NCBI RefSeq assembly: GCF_018991925.1
Contig: NW_024726235.1
Location: forward strand, 5,498,458-5,562,457
Reading direction: 5' to 3'
Origin: Homarus americanus
Lineage: Eukaryota; Arthropoda; Malacostraca; Decapoda; Nephropidae
Length of the DNA: 64,000 bases
Shown: piece after piece, positions 12,462 to 23,410 of the stretch
How positions within the stretch are numbered: the stretch's first letter is position 1
Layout of the letters: the number at the start of each line of letters is the position of its first letter
Position numbers and translations under genes: made by a program
Notes under the pieces: generated by a model
Seen by the model: the letters and a program-made list of their open reading frames with translations, nothing else
Database searches by the model: none
Told to the model about the DNA's origin: nothing

Positions 12462-12520
12462 ACTACCCCGGGTGCTCTCCATCATTTACATTTGCTCATC
12501 TTTCGTCACCCTGTGGGAGC
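12462..12520. repeat. Short dispersed element, copy 1
   Basis: The core TTTGCTCATCTTTCGTCACC with its flanks (CATTTACA before, CTGTGGG after) matches 15129-15187 closely. In both copies the plus-strand translation gives an ICSSFVTL peptide, so this could be a fragment of an ancestral coding repeat or a conserved non-coding core. Confidence 0.5.
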
Positions 12521-12532
12521 ACTTCGCTGCCC

Positions 12533-13778
12533 GCAGAGGTCTCCAGGAGGCCTCATTTATACTAACTCCCGGGCTTCTTGTGTCTAGAGGTGCGTCGCTG
12601 TCACCGGCCAGGGATCATGGAGGAAGATTTGTGTTCTCTCCACTACTTAAATCTTCTGGCCTCACCTACACATTAATTCACAGTCCCACCACAACCTCTG
12701 CTGATCACACGGTGTGCATCCACTTGTCATCACATACATCCTATTACCAAACACAACACGTCAGGTTCCATTCTCGTTGAAAGAAAATATGAAACCTGTA
12801 GCTGTATTCGTAGCTGTACCTTTACTTTATTACATGTATCATCAGAAATATGATTCAGCAAACCTAGAGCTGAACGCTGATAAATGTGCGCTAACAACCA
12901 CTAACCAGACGGTCCAGCAACATGAAACAAAATTCAGTGTACCATCAAGAATTTCCGGTCCTTACTGATAATGTACTCTAGTCACATACTCGCTGCGGAT
13001 ACAAAGTCATTTCCCTTAGCCATTACTAAGCGGTGATACTTCACTTCACTCGACAGTAATCTATACTTGAATGCACTAAATCTACTGCATCGGTTTATCC
13101 AGTTGTCTGTGCGGAAGTGTCTGGTAGTAATGTCCCTCGCCAGACGTTTGGTGAGTTTTAAATTCTTCACGCGACACTGCTGCTTATATAAGACTTTATT
13201 CTTCTGTGTTTGGTGTCAAGTTTCTTTCTTCGGGGAGCAGCTGAACACGTCTTGATCTTCTCAGTGGGTCCACCATGTTCAGATCTCCTCCAAGTGGACA
13301 GACTCCACCCTCCCCCTCCGTTTCCCCCTTCCCTCCTCGTTTCCTCCCTGCCCTCCTCCTCTTCCTCCTCCCCCACCCACACCAGGTCGTAGCCGCAATA
13401 AAGTTTTTAGTTTATTGAAGATTATTCAAGCACGACAATTATGGCTAAAAATATTTAAAAAAAAGCTGATGTATAGAAACAAAAATAACCAAGAACTGAT
13501 CATTAGTAGCGTCAAGGAAAGCTGGTCGGTGCTGGCTTGGCAACCTTCTCCCACTCTCAACCTTTATCAAGACTGTAGTGTTATGAGCTCGAAGATATTA
13601 TGCAGGTTAGTGAAGGGTTTTTTACGCTTAATTATACTGATAAGCGAATAAAAATCCGTAACGCAGTACGAGCGTAAATCTAAGGTCATTATTTGGCGGT
13701 CGGGGCACCCTCAGTCGGCCCAGTTATGAAGGTATACTTAAGTTTGAGTTAAAGACGTGAAGGCGTTAGAGTGCAGAA
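12533..13778. other. Single-copy stretch with a CT-rich block
   Basis: No gene recognised. A pyrimidine-rich block (CCTCC, CTTCC) lies at about 13305-13380. Open frames at 12714-12968 and 13067-13255 show no known motif. Confidence 0.4.
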
Positions 13779-13875
13779 CTGGCCAGACTGCCTCCTAATG
13801 TACCAAAGGCTTACCATTCACTATGTTGTATCTGCACTGCCCCTAACGAGCTGTCAGGCCTCCGGGGTCCATTTT
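13779..13875. repeat. Dispersed repeat, copy B
   Basis: Collinear, diverged match to 9650-9742, centred on TGTTGTATCTGCACT. The two copies are about 4.1 kb apart in the same orientation. Confidence 0.5.
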
Positions 13876-14167
13876 CATGTCCCAGAGATATTACAATTTT
13901 TGCATATTTTTTAATTCAGAATATCAAATTTGGCATTTTCCTCACTCCTAGGTCCACACTCTTATTTACACCTATATCCCCACACGTTCCCCAAAACTGC
14001 CTTGAGCCAACTTTCAACCCCTGACATGACCCCTTCAAGACCTGTATATTGTGTTCACTTCACCTGTGGGGAAACGCAGCACAGTTTATGGTGTACCTGT
14101 GGCCGCCTCTTGTTGTTGATGGTAATAGAAACATGTTAGCCTTAAATACTTATTTTTTCCGGATATT

Positions 14168-14170
<3 letters not shown>

Positions 14171-14201
<31 letters not shown>
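14171..14201. repeat. (TG)n microsatellite
   Basis: Uninterrupted TG run. Confidence 0.95.
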
Positions 14202-14204
<3 letters not shown>

Positions 14205-14317
14205 GAACAATGAACAGTAATTACAGGGTTCACTGTACCGTGTGAAGGAGGGAGAAACGAGAGTGAAGAGTTAGATGTAAGTTACGTGGATGGGAATTAT
14301 ATACTGTATATATATAA

Positions 14318-14905
14318 ACGGGTGAGGTGTTGGTGATGGGTGATGTGTTGGTGATGGGTGAGATGATGGTGGTGGGTGATGTGTTAGTGATGGGTGAGGT
14401 GTTGGTGATGGGTGATGTGTTGGTGATGGGTGAGATGATGGTGGTGGGTGATGTGTTAGTGATGGGTGAGGTGTTGGTGATGGGTGATGTGTTGGTGATG
14501 GGGTCGTGTGGTGAGGTGATCTGTGGTGGGTGAGGTGTTGGTGGTGGGTGAGGTGTTGGTGGGGAGGTGTTGGTGGTGTGAGGTGTTGGGTGGTGTGGTG
14601 GTGGTGGAGGTGGTGGTGGTGGGGTAGGTGGTGTGGTGGTGTGGTGTGGTGGTAAGGTGTTGGTGGTGGGTGAGGTGTTGATGGTGGGTATGTGTGGTGT
14701 GGGTGAGGTGTTGGTGGTGGGTGAGTGGTGGTGGGTGAGGTGTTGATGTTGGGTAAGGTGTTGGTGGTGTGAGGGTGGTGGGAGGTGTTGGGTAGGGGTG
14801 AGGGTGGTGGTGGGTGAGGTGTTGGTGGTGGGTGAGGTGTTGTGGGTAAGGTGTTGGTAGGGTGATGTGGTGGTGGTGAGGTGTTGGTGGTGGGTGAGGA
14901 GATGA
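14318..14905. repeat. GGTGATGGGTGA-type array with 72-bp higher-order unit
   Basis: Six- to eighteen-base G/T-rich words (GTGTTGGTGATGGGTGAGGT) repeat. A 72-bp block beginning GAGATGATGGTGGTGGG at 14360 recurs at 14432. The right half is irregular with many GGTGG variants. Minus-strand His/Thr/Pro frames are artefacts. Confidence 0.9.
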
Positions 14906-14944
14906 TCAGAGTTGGAGTGGCCTATGAGCAAAGACTAAGGTTGA

Positions 14945-15115
14945 GGATCCAGAGAGGCAGCAGGGGGCAGGGGTGAGGGGTGGGGGGAGGAGGGGGTAGT
15001 GGTGGGGGAAGGTGAGGGTCAGAGTGAGGGTTAGGAGAGAGGCAGGGCAGGGCGGGGTGAGGGTCAGGATAGAGGGCAGGGCGAGGGCGGGGTGGGGGCA
15101 GCCTGGCGGGTCGCA
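14945..15115 (+). repeat. G-rich tract with G-quadruplex potential
   Basis: Dense runs of three to six Gs (GGGGTGGGGGGAGGAGGGGG) separated by one to four bases satisfy the usual four-G-run pattern many times on the plus strand. Confidence 0.7.
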
Positions 15116-15128
15116 GATTGTGTAGTTG

Positions 15129-15187
15129 ACGGCTGCCGCGTGTCGCCCATTTCCATTTGTTCATCTTTCGTCACTCTGGTGGGGGGG
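15129..15187. repeat. Short dispersed element, copy 2
   Basis: Matches 12462-12520 around CATTTGTTCATCTTTCGTCA. It sits directly left of a minisatellite array, in the same orientation as copy 1. Confidence 0.5.
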
Positions 15188-15224
15188 CCTCACACATTCC
15201 CTGACGTGTGTCCCGCGACGCCCC

Positions 15225-15620
15225 TCCTTCTCCCCCCTGTACACGCCCTGTACACGTGGTCCCCTCCCCTCTCTCTCTGTACACGTAGCCTCCCTCTCCC
15301 TCTGTACACACGTGGTCCTCCCTCTCTCCTGTACACGTAGCCCTCCCTCTCCTCTGTACACGTGGCACTCCCTTCTCCCCTGTACACGTGGCCCTCCTTC
15401 TCCCCTGTGCGCGTGGCCCTCCCCTGTACACATGGCACTCCCTCCTCTCCTGTACACTTGGCCCTCCCTCTCTCCTGTACGCGTAGCCCTCCCTCTCCTC
15501 TGTACACGTGGCACTCCCTTCTCCCCTGTACACGTGGCCCTCCTTCTCCCCTGTGCGCGTGGCCCTCCCCTGTACACATGGCACTCCCTCCTCTCCTGTA
15601 CACTTGGCCCTCCCTCCTGC
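15225..15620. repeat. GTACACGTGGCCCTCCCTCT minisatellite with 146-bp duplication
   Basis: Units of about 24-26 bp built on CTGTACACGTGGCCCTCCC. A block of several monomers starting GTAGCCCTCCCTCTCCTCTG at 15337 recurs almost unchanged at 15483. All six frames are fairly open, producing overlapping open frames that are not genes. Confidence 0.92.
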
Positions 15621-16026
15621 CCTGGTATGTGTGTCTTACTGTATATATCATTGTCTTTGCCTATTTCTTCCTGTTCTTATCATTTCAAGTCTTCTTCCTT
15701 TTAATTATTTGTCATCCATATTTTGATTATTTTTCTTCCTTCTTTTGATTATTTGATTATAGAGAAATGAAGGGGAGGAGGAGTACATAAACATGGCAAG
15801 AGTTAGTGTTCATAATAGTGGTGGTCCTCAGTGGTAAGACAACGTGTGTCAACAAGGTGGTCGACCGGGTATATCTTGGCCTCATTTGTGTATGAGTATA
15901 CAATCTTATCATGGTAAAAGCTATCACTTCTTCACTCATATTGAGTACAACACTAACTCTACCAAAGAAAATTTTATATATATTTAAGTACATTGACTCA
16001 CTCGTTGTGTTGATTCTCATTTTATT
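15621..16026. other. Single-copy AT-rich stretch
   Basis: T-rich, no gene or tandem structure recognised. Confidence 0.4.
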
Positions 16027-16084
16027 AACCGAACCTAACCTAACCTAACCTAACTTAACCTAACCTTACCTAACCTAACCTAAC
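16027..16084. repeat. (CCTAA)n interstitial telomere-like tract
   Basis: About 11 CCTAA pentamers with CTTAA and CCTTA variants. Confidence 0.93.
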
Positions 16085-18404
16085 TCATCCCATAGTCTCC
16101 GACCTTATGATCGTAAACTCTGCCTGTGTGTCTCAACAAATGTATAGGAGAGAAGACTATATAGCAGCACCAGCAGGAGTAACCAGCAGAAAAAGACGAC
16201 CAGCAGACGTGAGTGTGGCTGGGGCAGGTGTGGGTCAAGTTCCGGTAGCAGGTGTGGAGTAGATCCATCAGTGTGGTGTGGAGAAAAGTGGGGGGGGGGG
16301 CGTCGGGTCCCCGCCGCGACGACCTGGCCTCCTACCCTATCCCACTAGACAACCAGGACGCCTGACTCCCCCTACACGACACAAAGGTCTCCAGCCCTAC
16401 CCTTATAGACTCCACAGGATACACCTCTGGAGGGAAATAAAGTAATGGCGTTTAACCTGAAACAAAACTACCTGTTGTTAAGTAGTAAGAACGACAGCAT
16501 ACGATCACAACGACAGAAGAACGAGAGGAAATCTACCACGAGTGAAAAGAGGACTGACGACGAAGAGACAGAGAGAAAAACACATCGTCAGGAGAGGAAA
16601 CCCCGCCAGAATGAAAGGATTTAGAGTAGAACCCCCAAGGCACACAGCTGAGGTAGACCACACCATTATGAAGAGAGTAACAAAATACGCATAAATATTC
16701 TCTCTAGTAGATACGAAAAGAATAGTCACTCAATGTACCGAGATTAGAGGCAGTGAGAATGATGATCAGGACGCGAGCAATCTGCCACTAGATGTGAAAG
16801 ATTGTGGTTTCGTTATGTCCCTGGTGATACGGTACTGCTTTTCGCCTCGCCGGAGTAGAGTAGATTTACGTATACAAACCACACCCACAACACTCACGAG
16901 TATTTGATGAATAGTAAACAAATGGCCCTGTGTTGATCGTCACCTTGTGGAGCTCCGTGCAAGGGTTGGACTGCCTTCCCTTCCTGGTGCTGGTCTGGTG
17001 GGTGAGTCTATTTTCTAATGATGATTTCAAGTATACCATGAAAGTCAACCGCTCTCAGTTCTATATATTGTGTTATATTTACTATCTCTTCACTATACAT
17101 ACTATATCATTTATTTATAGTATATGTGGTGTGAGTGACTAAGCTGTTCCGACGGTAAGGGATAATAATAATCGATCAAGTCATTAATCATATAAGTGTG
17201 TTGTATAAGAGTAGGTGCCAACTGTGATAGAGTAACAGATAAACAGAGTTAACCATCTGCTTCACAAGAATAACTAAGCATCTGTTGTGATAATTACGGC
17301 TGATGTTAGTTTGTAAAGCATTTAATACACCTGTTATTGACTCGCCCTTCATCATCTACCACTAAACGGGACTTAAGTGTCTGTTACCAAGTCATAATAA
17401 CACAGGTGTACTTATACCTTAATCACACAACTGTTATTAAGTCATATTAAGTCATAAATCAACACCTGTGGCCCAAACATTACATAATATATCTCCTATA
17501 TGTATAACTACTGCAGACAGGCCATAAAATTATTGTTCAGATCACTCACTGAGACTAAATAGACCGTCATTATGAATCCTGGTTAAACATAAGGTAAGAG
17601 CAACTCGTGTACCAGCTATTCATACACCAGCGGTGAATGTGTTGCTAAAACACAACTATTAATTATCGCTTCCAGTTAGTCAGTCTTTCTTTTGTTGAAG
17701 GTATTGAAGCTCAAGTCAACAGTGTGTGTGTGTGTGTGAGAAAGAGCGACTTCAACTGGGCCTGGTACGACATTCTGTGCTACTGACGATTTTTCCCTTT
17801 ACACAACACAGGATGCCCTGGATTACTGTATTTTTATATAAGGAGCGAGACTATAAATTATCTTAGTGTTTATAAATAAGAATAGACCATGTTGGTATAC
17901 TTATGCTCCCGGCCTTAGTGAGTCTCTCCCCCACCCCTCCCTCCCTGCAAGTCATCCCAACAAGTACCTGGGCTGATAAAGGTACAGACCCCTCATTCCC
18001 AAGTGTTGTAATATGAATATAAACACTGCACACAGTAATCATCGCGTTTTTGTTGTTGTGATTAATGTCGCGGAGAGAAGGAGCCAAGTGATTGTTTATT
18101 ATTTTATCTCTTGAGCGTAACTAAGGCTTTAAAGTGACAGGGATTAATGGTTCTAAAAGTCTCTTAAAGGGTCGCTGGCATTTTACAAGGTTGACGTCGT
18201 TCGAGTACTCCATTCCGCCTCCGGCCAGTCCTCGTTATACCCATTTGTCAACAAGAGAAACACAAAACACCAACACCTTGTAGTTAATTATGAGAGAGAC
18301 GCAAAACACACCTGGTCGAGATGTTATACTGTATGTGAAGGGGACGAACTGTGATATGTACCATACGAGAAGTTTGTATAATTTTTGACGTCAGGAAACT
18401 AAAT
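16085..18404. other. 2.3-kb mostly single-copy stretch
   Basis: No gene identified. A G9-10 run is at about 16290. A frame beginning near 16930 encodes a hydrophobic stretch ending at a GTGAGT donor-like site (about 17000), but I find no acceptor or homology to support an exon. A short TG run lies at about 17722-17737. Confidence 0.4.
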
Positions 18405-18965
18405 CTAACTAAACCTAACGGAACCTAGCCTATAAACACGCCTTTCTTAACCTAACCTAGCCTAACCGAGCCCATAAACCAGTCTAAACACGCCTCTCTT
18501 AACCTAACCTAGCCTAATCTAACCTATAAACCAGTCTAAACACGCCTTTCTTAACCTAACCTAGCCTAACCGAGCCTATAAACCAGTCTAAACACGCCTC
18601 TCTTAACCTAACCTAGCCTAATCTAACCTATAAACCAGTCTAAACACGCCTTTCTTAACCTAACCTAGCCTAACCGAGCCTATAAACCAGTCTAAACACG
18701 CCTCTCTTAACCTAACCTAGCCTAATCTAACCTATAAACCAGTCTAAACACGCCTTTCTTAACCTAACCTAGCCTAACCGAGCCTATAAACCAGTCTAAA
18801 CACGCCTCTCTTAACCAACCTAGCCTAATCTAACCTATAAACCAGTCTAAACACGCCTCTCTTAACCTAACCTAGCCTAATCTAACCCTAAACACGCCTC
18901 TCTTAACCTAACCTAGCCTAATCTAACCTATAAACCAGTCTAAACACGCCTCTCTTAACCTAATC
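18405..18965. repeat. 52-bp CCTAA-derived array of two alternating monomers
   Basis: Each 52-bp monomer has a CCTAACCTAGCCTAA part, then CTATAAACCAGTCTAAACACG. Monomer A carries CCTTTC and CTAACCGAGCC; monomer B carries CCTCTC and CTAATCTAACC. From about 18440 to 18800 the order is A-B-A-B, a 104-bp higher-order unit, before it becomes B-only with deletions. The array grew from a telomere-like CCTAA seed. Confidence 0.93.
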
Positions 18966-19050
18966 TAAGCACGTCTCGCTTTAACCAAACTTATCTCAAC
19001 TATAACCTCACCAAACCTAAACCAGACCGAATTTAACATTACCAATACAA

Positions 19051-19473
19051 GTAACACCCTAGTAACACTTATACACAACGCGTTCTAATTAAAGAGTAAC
19101 ACCCTAGTAACACTTATACACAAAGCGTTCTAATTAAAGAGTAACACCCTAGTAACACTTATACACAAAGCGTTCTAATTAAAGAGTAACACCCTAGTAA
19201 CACTTATACACAACGCGTTCTAATTAAAGAGTAACACCCTAGTAACACTTATACACAACGCGTTCTAATGAAAGAGTAACACCCTAGTAACACTTATACA
19301 CAACGCGTTCTAATGAAAGAGTAACACCCTAGTAACACTTATACACAACGCGTTCTAATGAAAGAGTAACACCCTAGTAACACTTATACACAACGCGTTC
19401 TAATGAAAGGGTAACACCCTAGTAACACTTATACACAACGCGTTCGTATGAAAGGGTAACACCTTGTACAGAC
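19051..19473. repeat. 45-bp minisatellite, about 9.4 copies
   Basis: The unit starts GTAACACCCTAGTAACACTT and ends with CGTTCTAATTAAAGA. Copies at 19051, 19096, 19141 and so on are almost identical; the left copies have AATTAAAGA and the right ones AATGAAAGA or AATGAAAGG, showing directional spread of variants. Confidence 0.96.
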
Positions 19474-19494
19474 CATCGATGAAAATTAAAAGAT

Positions 19495-19785
19495 AAACCT
19501 GAAAAGCCTCTAAGAGTAATACATAACCACCGTGAGACCTGAGAAACCTCTGAGAGTAAGACATAAACACTATAAGACCTGAGAAACCTCTGAGAGTAAT
19601 ACATAAACACCATGAGACCTGAGAAGCCTCTGAGAGTAAGACATAAACACTATAAGACCTGAGAAGCCTCTGAGAGTAAGACATAAACACCATGAGACCT
19701 GAGAAGCCTCTGAGAGTAAGACATAAACACCATGAGACCTGAGAAGCCTCTGAGAGTAAGACATAAACACCATGAGACCTGACCT
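19495..19785. repeat. 40-bp minisatellite, about 7 copies
   Basis: The unit is GACCTGAGAAGCCTCTGAGA followed by GTAAGACATAAACACCATGA. Left copies are diverged, right copies nearly identical. It abuts the 45-bp array within about 25 bp. Minus-strand open frames here are repeat translations. Confidence 0.94.
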
Positions 19786-19984
19786 AGAGGAAAAACTTGA
19801 GCCAATTCTCTCACCTGTGGGAAGAATTACCTTATAACTTTGACATGTTAGTTAAGATAAATCCTGTTTTTTGAAAGGAGGGAAATATTAACCCAGATCC
19901 TTACTTGGAACAAAGACGTGACGGTAACCTTTGGCGGGTATAAAAACGATACAGAATTTGATCTGTGGGTTAAAATGAGATTAT

Positions 19985-20200
19985 TATTTGACCTATGAGA
20001 TAAATTTGAAGCAAATCTTTGACCTATGACGCAAAATTGGGGTATATCTTCGACTTATGAGGAAAAATGACGCAAATCTTTAACCTATGTAGAAAATTTG
20101 ACGCAACTCTTTAATCGATGAGAGGAAATTTACGCAAACCTTTAACCTATACGACAAAATTTACGCGAAGCTAGGAGGCAAAATTACTTAAATCTTAAAC
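19985..20200. repeat. Degenerate 31-bp tandem repeat
   Basis: TTTGACCTATGAGG and ACGCAAATCT motifs recur about every 31 bases (GACCTATG at 19990 and 20021, GACTTATG at 20052, AACCTATG near 20083, AATCGATG near 20113, AACCTAT near 20143). Divergence between copies is high. Confidence 0.7.
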
Positions 20201-20397
20201 TCGGGGTAAAATGACATTGACCTGGGATTCCAAAGAGACGACAATTTCCGCCTGGGGAAGAACATAATGAAGACAACGCTGTAGACCAGAGAAGACACCA
20301 GAGACTAAACCTACGAAGAAAATATAAAATAAACTTTGATCAGAGAGTAAAAATAAGCTGTACTACCATAACGTGTGGTCTACAAAGATATCTTTAG

Positions 20398-20535
20398 TCT
20401 AACCTAACCTAACCTAACTAAACCAAACATAACCTAACCTAACCTAACCTAACCTAACCTAACCTAACCTAACCTAACTAAACCAAACATAACCTAACTA
20501 AATCAAACCTAAGCTAACCTAACCTAATCTAAATA
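20398..20535. repeat. (CCTAA)n interstitial telomere-like tract
   Basis: About 27 pentamers, many perfect, with CTAAACCAAACAT interruptions present in two places. Confidence 0.94.
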
Positions 20536-20599
20536 CCTCGTAGTACCAAATAAACTCACTGTGTGGCTCGTGGCAGAAAAAAAGACATTAATCCACAAC

Positions 20600-20735
20600 C
20601 CTACAATATGCAAATGAGGTTGAGGATGTAATTGAGGTGGGTGGTGGAGGAGCTATCGGTAAACAAGAGGCAAGGCGTCCACTCCCGGGTAATGAGTCGC
20701 GTCCACCTAGACATTTGCATTTGTTTACTGACAAG
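20600..20735. promoter_or_regulatory. Possible enhancer with paired octamer and forkhead-like motifs
   Basis: A POU octamer ATGCAAAT at 20608-20615 is mirrored by ATTTGCAT at 20713-20720. A forkhead-type GTAAACA at 20659-20665 is mirrored by TGTTTAC at 20722-20728, abutting the second octamer. The segment is single-copy between CCTAA and CT repeats. Only motif matches support this; such motifs occur by chance in AT-rich DNA. Confidence 0.25.
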
Positions 20736-20787
20736 CAGCCAGCGGTGGTGAGATGGTGGTCACGGTGGTTGTGTGGGGAGCTTTACT

Positions 20788-20790
<3 letters not shown>

Positions 20791-20830
<40 letters not shown>

Positions 20831-20853
20831 CTGTGTGTGTGTGTGTGTGTGTG
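20791..20853. repeat. (CT)n-(GT)n compound microsatellite
   Basis: A CT run of about 36 bases followed by TGTATC and a GT run of about 20 bases. Confidence 0.95.
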
Positions 20854-20865
20854 TTTCAATTACAC

Positions 20866-20945
20866 TCAGAGTCACAGGTTACAGGTCACAGGTCACAGGT
20901 TACGAGTCACAGGTCACAAGTCAGGGGTCACAAATAACAGGTCAT
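20866..20945. repeat. GTCACAG-type short tandem repeat
   Basis: GTCACAGGTTACAGGTCACA-type words repeat every 7-8 bases. The same core word occurs in the 21-bp array at 41020-41199. Confidence 0.75.
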
Positions 20946-21284
20946 GGTTACTGTTGCTGACAAAGGTGATCTTGGGTTAATTTTCTGAAGGTCAGGTCAG
21001 CAGGTCAGTCAGGATATACTAGGTTCAAGTATTTCCCTCTTATATATCCATCTTTTCTTTTCCTTTTATTATTTCTAACATTGTCATTATTTTCAAACAA
21101 TTTTAAATCTTGCGGAAAATTAATCGTCGTCAACCAAATGATTTATTGATACTGTTTGTTGATACTCGTGTAAATGGCGGACAGTCACTCAAAAAACTGT
21201 CTATACAAAATTATGTTGAAAAAATATGACACAACGGACGAAGGATTTTGGCAACCCTACCGAGACAACAGGAGGCGCAGTGTT

Positions 21285-21374
21285 CATTACGAAATTCATT
21301 TTTTTTGTGTGACTGTACAGTATAAATGTCATTACGAAATTCATTTTTTTTGAGTGACTGAACAGTATAAATGT
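21285..21374. repeat. 45-bp tandem duplication
   Basis: CATTACGAAATTCATTTTTT is followed by a GTGACTG-ACAGTATAAATGT end; copies begin at 21285 and 21330 and differ at two or three positions. Confidence 0.88.
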
Positions 21375-21489
21375 AGGGGACTCAACTAGTTCTACAAACA
21401 TGGGTGGATAGTACCGCAGAGTTTGGCCATTGGAGTTAACACCTCCCGTCACGAAGTTCTGGACTGTGTTAAAATCTATTTGGGGGAGA

Positions 21490-21536
21490 GGTTAGGTTAG
21501 GTTAGGTCAAGTTAGGTCAAGTTAGGTTAGGTTAAG
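21490..21536. repeat. (TTAGG)n tract, G-strand orientation
   Basis: About nine TTAGG pentamers with TCAAG variants. Orientation is opposite to the tracts at 8.7, 16.0, 18.4 and 20.4 kb. Confidence 0.9.
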
Positions 21537-21851
21537 CCATGTTATTACTTTAAACATCTACATTATAGCATAGCAGGACCATGTTTAGCTCGCCTTCACC
21601 CGAGTATACTGTACATGAGAGCTTATGACATACCTGCGGCGGCGGGTTAGTTGTTGTCACCGTCGATCTCAACAATATCGTCGTTGGTGTAAACAATGTC
21701 AAACCTTACTTCAAAATACACCGATTATACAAGTACATCGATTCAGCTTCTATTTAAGATATACTTATACATATCATTGCATATATTGTTTTGTTTTATG
21801 GCAATTTGGTGTTATCTAAATAGCTTAAGTGAGGAGTGAGTATAGGTGCTG
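21537..21851. other. Single-copy stretch
   Basis: Nothing recognised between two TTAGG tracts; a 64-codon open frame (21625-21819) has no known motif. Confidence 0.4.
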
Positions 21852-21914
21852 AGTTAAGTTAGGTTAGGTTAGGTTAGGTTAGGTTAGGTTAGGTTAGGTT
21901 AGGTTAGGTTAGGT
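21852..21914. repeat. (TTAGG)n tract, nearly perfect
   Basis: About 12 nearly perfect TTAGG pentamers on the plus strand, the cleanest telomere-like run in the left third of the window. Confidence 0.94.
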
Positions 21915-22088
21915 TAAGATAAATTCCAATAGGTCAACCACAGACACCCTAGCAATACTCTCTCCGTCCATCAATCACCGCGACCACTGTTGACTTGGAG
22001 GCTGTGTTAAGACTCTACGGTATTTAGATGCGTTCTTTCAGCCCACATCACCAAAGGGAAAAAAATGACCTACGAATCCTTGACAATC

Positions 22089-22189
22089 CNNNNNNNNNNN
22101 NNNNNNNNNNNNNNNNNNNNNNNNNNNNNNNNNNNNNNNNNNNNNNNNNNNNNNNNNNNNNNNNNNNNNNNNNNNNNNNNNNNNNNNNN
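22089..22189. other. Assembly gap (about 100 N)
   Basis: A run of N of standard scaffold-gap size; real length unknown. Sequence to the left is single-copy and sequence to the right starts inside a satellite array. Confidence 0.99.
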
Positions 22190-23410
22190 TGTATCGTCTT
22201 CTGTTAGGTAGTTTTGTATCGTCTTTTTGGTAGTTTTTTGTATCGTCTTCTGTTAGGTAGTTTTGTATCGTCTTTTGTTAGTTTACGTCTAGGTAGTTTT
22301 TGTATCGTCTTCTGTTAGGTAGTTTTGTATCGTCTTCTGTTAGGTAGTTTTGTATCGTCTTCTGTTAGGTAGTTTTTGTATCGTCTTCTGTTGGTAGTTT
22401 TGTATCGCCTCGTTGGTAGTTTTTGTATCGTCTTCGTTAGGTAGTTTTGTATCGTCTTCGTTAGATTTTGTATCGTCTTTGTGGTAGTTTTGTATCGCCT
22501 CTGTTAGGTAGTTTTGTATCGTCTTCTAGTTTGATCGCTCGTTATTGTATCGTCTTTGTGTAGTTTTTCTTCTGTGGAGTTTTGTATCTTCGTTAGTAGT
22601 TTTGTATCGTCTTCGTTAGAGTTTTTGTATCGTCTTCGTTAGTAGTTTTGTATCGTCTGTTAGGTAGTTTTTGTATCGTCTTCTGTTAGGTAGTTTTTGT
22701 ATCGTTCTGTTAGGTAGTTTTTGTATCGTCTTCTTTCTGTTAGGTAGTTTTGTATCGTCTTCTGTTGTGGTAGTTTTGTATCGTTCTGTTAGGTAGTTTT
22801 TGTATCGTCTTCGTTAGGTAGTTTTTGTATCGTCTTCTGTTAGGTAGTTTTGTATCGTCTGTTATTATATTTTGTATTGTGTGTTTGGTAGTTTTTGTAT
22901 CGTCTTCTGTTAGGTAGTTTTTGTATCGTCTGGTTGGTAGTTTTTGTATCGTCTTCTGTTAGGTAGTTTTTGTATCGTCTTCTGTTAGGTAGTTTTTGTA
23001 TCGTCTGTTTGGTAGTTTTTGTATCGTCTTCTGTTAGGTAGTTTTTGTCTCGTCTGGTTGGTAGTTTTTGTATCGTCTTCTGTTAGGTAGTTTTTGTATC
23101 GTCTTCTGTTAGGTAGTTTTTGTATCGTCTGTTTGGTAGTTTTTGTATCGTCTTCTGTTAGGTAGTTTTTGTCTCGTCTGGTTGGTAGTTTTTGTATCGT
23201 CTTCTGTTAGGTAGTTTTTGTATCGTCTTCGTTAGTAGTTTTTGTATCGTCTTCTGTTAGGTAGTTTTTGTCTCGTCTGTTTGGTAGTTTTTGTATCGTC
23301 TTCTGTTAGGTAGTTTTTGTCTCGTCTGGTTGGTAGTTTTTGTATCGTCTTCTGTTAGGTAGTTTTTGTATCGTCTTCTGTTAGGTAGTTTTGTATCGTC
23401 TGTTATTATG
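22190..23410 (+). repeat. 25-26-bp satellite array, about 48 copies (orientation 1)
   Basis: The unit is TTTTTGTATCGTCTTCTGTT followed by AGGTAG. Near the gap (22200-22850) monomers carry many deletions. From about 22920 to 23400 they are clean and follow a multi-monomer order in which full TTCTGTTAGG units alternate with shortened TGTTTGG and TGGTTGG units. A variant block at 22852-22904 occurs exactly, inverted, at 45362-45414. Confidence 0.97.

Noticed and set aside
15161..15748. Five overlapping open frames on both strands
   Set aside because: All derive from the GTACACGTGGCCCTC minisatellite, which is nearly stop-free in most frames.
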